Below are positions 57,603 through 64,000 of a DNA stretch of 64,000 nt, piece by piece. This DNA is from Symsagittifera roscoffensis. Lineage: Eukaryota > Xenacoelomorpha > Acoela > Convolutidae. The notes under the pieces were generated by a model. It was given only the letters and a program-made list of their open reading frames with translations. It was not told the DNA's origin and did not search any database. The stretch is taken from the NCBI RefSeq assembly GCF_963678635.1, contig NC_087063.1:47736684-47800683 (forward strand), in the 5' to 3' direction. A program made the translations under genes and the position numbers. Each line of letters starts with the position of its first letter. Positions within the stretch are counted from its first letter, which is position 1.

Positions 57603-57945
57603 TGGAACCAAATTAAAATTATTTTATAACAAATTATATTCTTGATAAAACTATCCCTATAAGACTACTTACTTGTCAATCATGATCCATAAGTAACACT
57701 CACATTTATTAGTAATGTCGAAACTACTTGAAGGTTCAGCACCAGAACAACTTGAACCTTGGAAGACACTCGTTCTCCTTTGGAACAAGTTCCAGAAACC
57801 TAACCGGCAAAACAAGTATACACTAGATCTATTGAGGCTGAGAGCTATAAGAGTAAGATTAAGATAAATATTTGACTAAGAAGTTGCACGCATCCGAATA
57901 TAAGATGACGAACAGACGGTGTAGCCTACCTCTGGCTTAAACTCA
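57603..57945 (+). repeat. Family B 5' LTR, copy B3 (343 bp)
   Basis: TGGAACC to ACTCA, with TATAAG at 57846-57851. It shares with B1 the short deletion before CCGAATATAAG, but shares CAGCACCAGAACAAC with B2. Confidence 0.9.
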
Positions 57946-57947
57946 TC

Positions 57948-57957
57948 TGGTGCGACC
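57948..57957 (+). other. Primer-binding site candidate, B3
   Basis: TGGTGCGACC, as in the other copies. Confidence 0.6.
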
Positions 57958-59286
57958 AAAAGTCTCGAACAAGACCTCCTAGTAAACTTAGATTTAGCAA
58001 ACTAGAATTATAAATAAGACCAAAATAAAAATTACAAAGTAGCAAACGTTAGATGGCATAGACAATTTAATAGAAAAGTCTCTTTTTCTCAATAATTCTC
58101 ATTTAATTCAAACAATAGAACAAATACCAGGTCAAATTCTGAACAGCGAACCAAGCGTCTACATGATGGTACGACGCAAAACCATAAAAATTATTTGCCT
58201 TCAGAATCCACCATGAAGTAGATTTTTTTTCCCTGACATGAAAATACTTGAAGCTTAATTTCTAATTTTCTAGCAATAAACATCTCGATGCTACTCATAA
58301 TAAGGACTATGACAAAAATATACAAAAATTGTTGCTTTCAAAAATTCTGCAGTAACTTTTATTTGAAAACTTTTGTAAAATTAAAAATCAAAAAAAAATA
58401 CGACAAAAAGGTTAGAAATAAATTTAATGTTAGTTTTATCAATTTTTTAAAAAGTTTCTTGTTTCTCAAGGAATCGTTTTTCCGTTCGTCATCTTTGCTT
58501 CTTCATCTAAAACTTAATTTTTTGTATTCCAAAACTAATATCAACTAAAATCATGAACCTAAAGTCAAATTTTTAAAATTTTAAATCTTTTTTTAACTTA
58601 AATTTTGCAAATCAAAAAGTATGAAGACCCATCCCTGCTTTTCGATAATTAATTTTTTTTTAAAAACCAGGTCATCAGGGGTTTCCTTGATCTTTAATTT
58701 TACATTAAAATAAGGTTTCATCTCATTTAAATAATTCGATCATCAAAGCTTCACTTGGATCAACCAGTACAACTTTGTTCTCCCCACCTCATAGTTAAAA
58801 AGTGTCTAACAACCTCAAACGTCATTCACTCTTCAGCCCTTATCAAAGAACCAGGACTGATAGAAGTTTTTGAAAAACTAACATTTATAATAAGGATAAA
58901 TAGTGAAGAATTTCGGTTACTCATCTTTCCCTTGAGCCCTTCCTCTTTGTGACCCAGGCAGAAATATATTATAATAATTAGTAATTTTAATAATAGTTTC
59001 TATTGATAGACTTGTGTACTAATTATATCTGAACCATGTGGATTGATTTACAAACCTCCAACCCTCGCTCACAATATCAAAACCCTAAGTAGGGTTAAGT
59101 AAATTTTCCTAAAATAATTCTTAGCCACCGAGAAAGTAATACATCATTCTACCGAATTGATATTATCTCTCTGCAACCCGGCAAAATTGACATCTATGCC
59201 TCAAGTTTACAAAAAAAAGGTAAGAACTAATATTTTAAGAAACAAAGTTCTAACAACAGGATGTTGCACCCATCATCCTATACCTT
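57958..59286 (+). other. Untranslated leader of B3
   Basis: It holds the decayed short leader ORF near 58050-58220 and the TCATCAAAGCTTCACTTGG-type segment also found in A2. No supported gene; the 86-codon frame at 58288 is low-complexity and broken in B1. Confidence 0.5.
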
Positions 59287-62200
59287 ATGTCAAGAGATAT
59301 TTTAGGCAGTAAACAACAATTAATACTCCATACAGACAGACCATAAGATATATCAGATCGAAAAGACAAACGAGAAAAAAGACAAAAAAGGCAAAACAAA
59401 AACAAGTTATTCATCAAAGATTTTCAAAAACACGTTAAGCAGTTTCGGAATCAGGTACATTACAACACAGGAACTTAAGGACCTAAAACAATAAATAGAC
59501 AAAAGTAACCAAAGAAACGACCAAAATTTTTTTTCTGAATCAGAATCCACAATATCACCATCAGTAAAAAGTAAACGCAGAATAAAAAAATCATTGATTC
59601 GTAAGCCAGTATGACTCTGTAATTGGAATCAACATGAAAGACATATTGCAAGTTACACATTAACAGGAATAAAACACAAAGTGATTCAATACGACGAAAG
59701 TTTGGACAATGACTCTATACTTCCTTCTGTCTTCCATCCCAAAGTAATCCCGTTAACGGACAAGTGCAGTTTTGTCATAATTTAATTGCAAATTTATTCA
59801 AAAAAAGAAATAGCCCGTGTAAGCAGGAATTTCACAAACAGGTTAGAAGGCAAATACTTGATCACTTTCTTAAAGGCATCTGTAAAATCACTTCATTTTC
59901 CAACGTATTCAGTTTTGAAATTTTGTCATCACAAATAAATCAAACTCCTTATCAAATACGAACAGATGACATTTAAATAGATTTCTCAAAGTTTTCACAG
60001 AATATAGAAAAAATATACAACATCAAAATTCACAAAGAGTAACTTCATTTTTTACATATGATGTTTTCGCTATTATTTATAGTTATATATCTTTATTAGA
60101 ACTAAAAAAAGTATTAAATGAATCACCACCTCAAAAAACTCGACATGCAACTGTAAGAAAAGAAACTAACCTTTTCTCGCATTTTCTAGATACTATTCGT
60201 GAAAGACTCACTGACAACGAAATATCATAAAAAGTAAAACATGATCTACAACGCAACCTAGTAAGGTTCATATTAGACTATTTTGTTCACAACTTAAATT
60301 TTTTTTCAACATCAAGAAAGAGTTTCCCACCACAAACTTCAGACGATGAAACTATATTAGCACACCAAACAGATTGTTTTTGGGACCATGAATGGTGTTA
60401 TCTCCTAACTATCAACATCACCACTTATATTTCAAATGCAGCAACCGCCACTGATTTGTACACAAAGATAGTTCAACAGTAAAACTACTCACTATTGATG
60501 CAACACCCTTATTTTATAACACATTGATTTACGATAGAACAGGATTTAATAGTTTGAATTCAACATTCACCATACACAAGAAACTCTTATTTCAATTGGA
60601 ATCATCACACAACAAGATATTCAATTTCCATCACATTTCATAATTGAAGAAGTAATTGAGACAAGGCCTACAAGAACATAACAGGGCCTTTTCCTATTCA
60701 CCCAACACTTAATTCACCATAAAATGAAAAAACTCCATTTCCACAAACAACCATCCAATCAACAGTAGGATCATCCGTTGTTACAAAAAATTCACAAATA
60801 GATTATCAAACATATAGACCAATAACCAAATCCTAGGCAATCAAACAAACAGTAACCTGCAAATAGAACTAGTTTTTTAAATAACAATGATGACTTTTTT
60901 GAAAACAATACCATAAACAAACCAATCGCAAAATCTTTTCGCACAACACGTTATCAAAATCAATCAAAAACACAAAATTAAAATAACCAAATACCACAAC
61001 GAGCTCTTCAATCAATTTTACTTAATGAAAAACAAAAAACTACAAGAGACCGTAGTGAAAATTACCCATGTTTTCATCAAAACAAAATTCCCACAAACAA
61101 ACATTTCACAGGAAATCAACCACGCTATCCTGAAGATGAAAATTATTTCAATCACAATCTACAACAATATAACAATTATCCACGAAATAATAACTGGAAT
61201 ATTTTTGATCACGCAGATAATATGTATCAACCAGATATTTTTGAACTCTACATGCGCTCAGAACAAACACGACAAACAAGACAATTTTTTCCTCAAGGGG
61301 AAAACTCGACATCATCTATTATTAAAGTCCAATCACAAAACCCCATAAACACCCAAATTTATCAACCCAATCAAATGCAAATTGAAATTCCTTTACCATT
61401 TTACCTGCAAATGAAATTACAAAAAACTAACTTACAAGTTTTTCACAAGAATCAAATGCAGCAGATTCATTTCAATTGCCAATGAATCCATACCTTATGG
61501 TTGGATCATCCATATTATCTAGTAAACCATTCGTAGTATTCACAGGAACAGACCCTGAATATCCAGTAGAAGGCTACCTGAATGCAGTTACAGCAAATTT
61601 AATTTTAAATATAGTCCCAGAAACAGTAAATACGCCACTCCATCAAAATTGGATACAGAGAAGCACAGCTTCAATCCAAATCACATTGGATGGTGCAGCT
61701 CAGAAATGGTTTTCAGTCCTACCCAAAGAAAATAAATCACATTGGAATCGCTTAATACAAGCATTTTCAAACAATTTTGACTCCGAAAGAGACAAACAAC
61801 ATCAAAAATTTTTATGCAACAAAATCCGTACACTCCCAAATTAAACAAAAAAACAACTCGAATTAGGAATTGAATCTTTACTACGGAAAGCATACTCCCT
61901 CAATAACATGATTACAAAAATACGAAAATGACTGAAATTTTAATGCTGACTATAACACCACAATTACGCAAAATTGCAATAAAAAAGAGAGCATCACATC
62001 CATCACCAATTCGAGTACCCGACATAGATTTCCAAAAAATAGTGATTTTCAGAACAAGTTAAAATCACTATGAAACTAGAAGAAACAGAACTTTTAAAAC
62101 TACTCAATGAAAACAAAATTGAAACAACAACCTAACAAAAAAATTGAAATCCAACACACTGGTAATATCCAACACACTGATAATGAATCAGCAGAAAAAA

Positions 62201-62995
62201 AACACCCAATTATTGAACAATTACGAAAAGAATCCATCCTTCAAAGGTACACCATCATTCAAAAATGGTGCAACCATTGTCGTAGTAATGGACATAGCAC
62301 TGCTGAATGCAGACAAAACAACAAGATAACCAAAATAGATCAGAAAAGCACAGAAAACTAAATAAATTTTTCTATCAATACTTGGAAAAAGACCAAGGTC
62401 TACTAAACGAAAACGTTCAAAGTAACAACAGCTCAGCAAAATCACTACTTGTTAGTTACAATAATTACAGATCACAATCCCCTTATCAAAATATATTTCG
62501 CGGAAGATCACCAGATAGATGAAATTCACAAAATTGTTCACAAAACAGATATAGTAGATCAAATAGTCGATCATGTAGTAGATCAAAAAATTAGTATGGA
62601 AATGATTACTCAAGATCAAACTCAAAAAAAAATATTTACTCAAATTTTATTAGGAATCGTTCATATTCACACTCCTGGAACAGATACTGTTCCAGGGATC
62701 GTTCAAGAAATTCATCAAGCAATCATAATCAAAATTGTTTAAATAGTAGAAACCGAAACTACTCGAAAAATAGATAACGAAATTACTCTTACAACAGACC
62801 ATGTTTCAACTATAACAAAAATAGTTTCCAATCAGACTATGAAACGTTTCTCAGTCACCACATAGAAACAATACTCAATCTTCAAGTTCACAAAATCAAA
62901 ACTCTAGAAGTGGTACACCAAAACACCAAAGACAATTCAATCAAGTACAATCAGCAAAAGAAGCCCATCCAGATCATCCAGGTATTGACAACACA
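59287..62995 (+). pseudogene. gag: Gag polyprotein, broken (copy B3)
   Basis: The start ATG 59287 is set by the context shared with A2 and B1. The N-terminal half is badly broken. From about 61025 longer frames appear: a Gln/Pro/Asn-rich linker, then the capsid region at 61476-62080 (DPEYPVEGYLNAVTANL, AAQKWFSVLP, NNFDSERDKQHQKF). At the AAQKWF site this copy keeps the frame that A2 has lost. The zinc knuckle CNHCRSNGHSTAEC is at 62269-62310 (CX2CX4HX4C). A Ser/Arg/Asn-rich tail follows in mixed frames. It would package the RNA and form the particle, but stops (for example near 61844) make it inactive. Confidence 0.82.
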
Positions 62996-64000
62996 AAAAA
63001 TTTGGAATTATAGTTAAATGACATACATTGTGATACTACAGATGAAGAAACTGACAGAGAAAATACAATTTTAATGATCAAGCTTCACATCAAAAACGAA
63101 TATAAAACACCGTTCGATTGGAAATATTAACATGAAAACACAAACAATTCTAATCCTGAAGAACCGAATAACAGTCAAAACATCATAGATTATACTCCAC
63201 ACATTATTGAAAACAATTCAAACATAAACAACATATATCAAAGTACCAGAATTAAAACACAACCATCAAGCGAAAAGAGTTGGTAAATTGCACTACTCTT
63301 AGAAAGCCCGAAAAAAAACTTGCAATCACAAGACTCTGAATTTTTTTAAAATTCATTCAGGAGCAGAATCGAATATTATAAACATTCCTATAAAGAATGA
63401 AATTCAAATCCTACATCCAAAATTTTCCCCTTCTAAAATCTCACGTAAGCAAGCCACAGCACAAGGATCAAAACTTATAAACGATTGAACAGTTCAATTG
63501 AACCTTGTTCCAACTCGAACTATGGAACAGAATAAGCTTTTACATAAACCCTTTAAGCAAAGATTCCTCATAACAGGTATAAAACACAATATCGTTGAAA
63601 TCCCATTTTTTTTTACAAACTATGAAGATCTTGATTAAAAAGTTACAAACAAAAGACAAAAATACAAAAATAAATAATTCATTTCTACTATTTTTCCAGA
63701 GACTCAATAAACATTCTCCATTTTTCTCAAAGCACTACTCTACATATATAATCAACAACGCAACCAATAGAAACCACTATCAGGTCACATATATGAATTC
63801 TCTATCAGTCAAGTACATCAATATAACGTTGATCAAAATTATCGAAAACTATATATGTCTGACCCTGAATTTAAACCAATTCATACAATTCATACATCAT
63901 ACTATAAATCATCCATCAAATACGCAAAAGATACAAACACAGATATAATATACATACATGTATACAACAATTCATTATATAAAATCACTTTACTTTTAGG
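62996..64000 (+). pseudogene. pro: Protease and start of Pol, broken (copy B3)
   Basis: The region corresponds to A2 11642-12665. The protease active site reads IHSGAES at about 63350, with His where A2 has the catalytic Asp, and a stop lies just before it. The later KHNIV segment matches the second protease motif. At least four further stops or frame changes occur before the window ends. It is cut by the window edge. Confidence 0.75.

Larger units (their letters stand above)
57603..64000 (+). mobile_element. Family B Ty3/Gypsy-type retroelement, copy B3 (5' part)
   Basis: LTR, primer site, leader, gag and protease lie in the same order and at nearly the same spacing as A2: LTR start to protease site is about 5.75 kb in both. 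The element leaves the window in the pol region corresponding to A2 position 12665, so RT, integrase, env and 3' LTR cannot be judged. Confidence 0.88.

Noticed and set aside
55323-58548. Two similar 86-codon frames (55323-55583 and 58288-58548)
   Set aside because: They are duplicates of one array segment in the AT-rich leader; B1 has the same DNA with the start lost and no family A counterpart, so conservation only reflects duplication.

Overview
The window is AT-rich animal DNA, most likely from an invertebrate. The evidence is a host gene fragment with phase-1 exons encoding calcium-binding EGF domains and GT-AG splice sites, plus many eukaryotic mobile elements: LTR retroelements, a FLYWCH/MULE DNA transposon, MITEs and a protein-primed family B DNA polymerase relic. 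I cannot name the species. One 200-base assembly gap lies at 42571-42770.

Region 1 (1-25808) is two neighbouring copies of an unusually long env-bearing Ty3/Gypsy-type LTR element, called family A here. Copy A1 enters the window inside env and ends at its 3' LTR (5329-5738). After 517 bases of spacer, copy A2 runs from LTR to LTR (6256-25808, 19.55 kb) with 410-base LTRs that are roughly 97% identical by eye. Its order is LTR, primer site, short leader ORF, Gag (zinc knuckle and a Ser/Arg/Asn-rich tail), protease, RT, RNase H, integrase, a duplicated integrase tail, two very small membrane ORFs, a Ser/Thr/Pro-rich ORF, env, and a further ORF (ORF4) that overlaps the end of env in another frame. 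ORF4 is recognisable along its full length in both copies, with mostly third-position changes between them, and I recognise no known domain in it. It is the best candidate here for something undescribed. Both copies are broken, and many breaks are single-base length changes in A runs.

Region 2 (25809-45270) is mainly host non-coding DNA rich in repeats: a minisatellite interrupted by a 909-base MITE, a MULE transposon whose transposase pseudogene lies beside the splice donor of a cbEGF exon, a 344-base MITE with long terminal inverted repeats, palindromic TAATCGATTA clusters, several dispersed repeats, a tRNA-like sequence and a tetranucleotide microsatellite. The only host coding sequence I can support is two EGF exons on the minus strand (30687-30818 and 31192-31431).

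Region 3 (45271-50093) is a decayed protein-primed family B DNA polymerase gene of the Polinton/Maverick-adintovirus kind, with an N-terminal C2H2 zinc-finger part that has been tandemly duplicated.

Region 4 (49955-64000) is a tandem array. A second retroelement family (B, related to A, about 345-base LTRs, same primer site) inserted downstream of the polymerase gene. A segment running from the polymerase C-terminus through the LTR and part of gag was then duplicated twice. The third copy (B3) continues through gag into protease and leaves the window.
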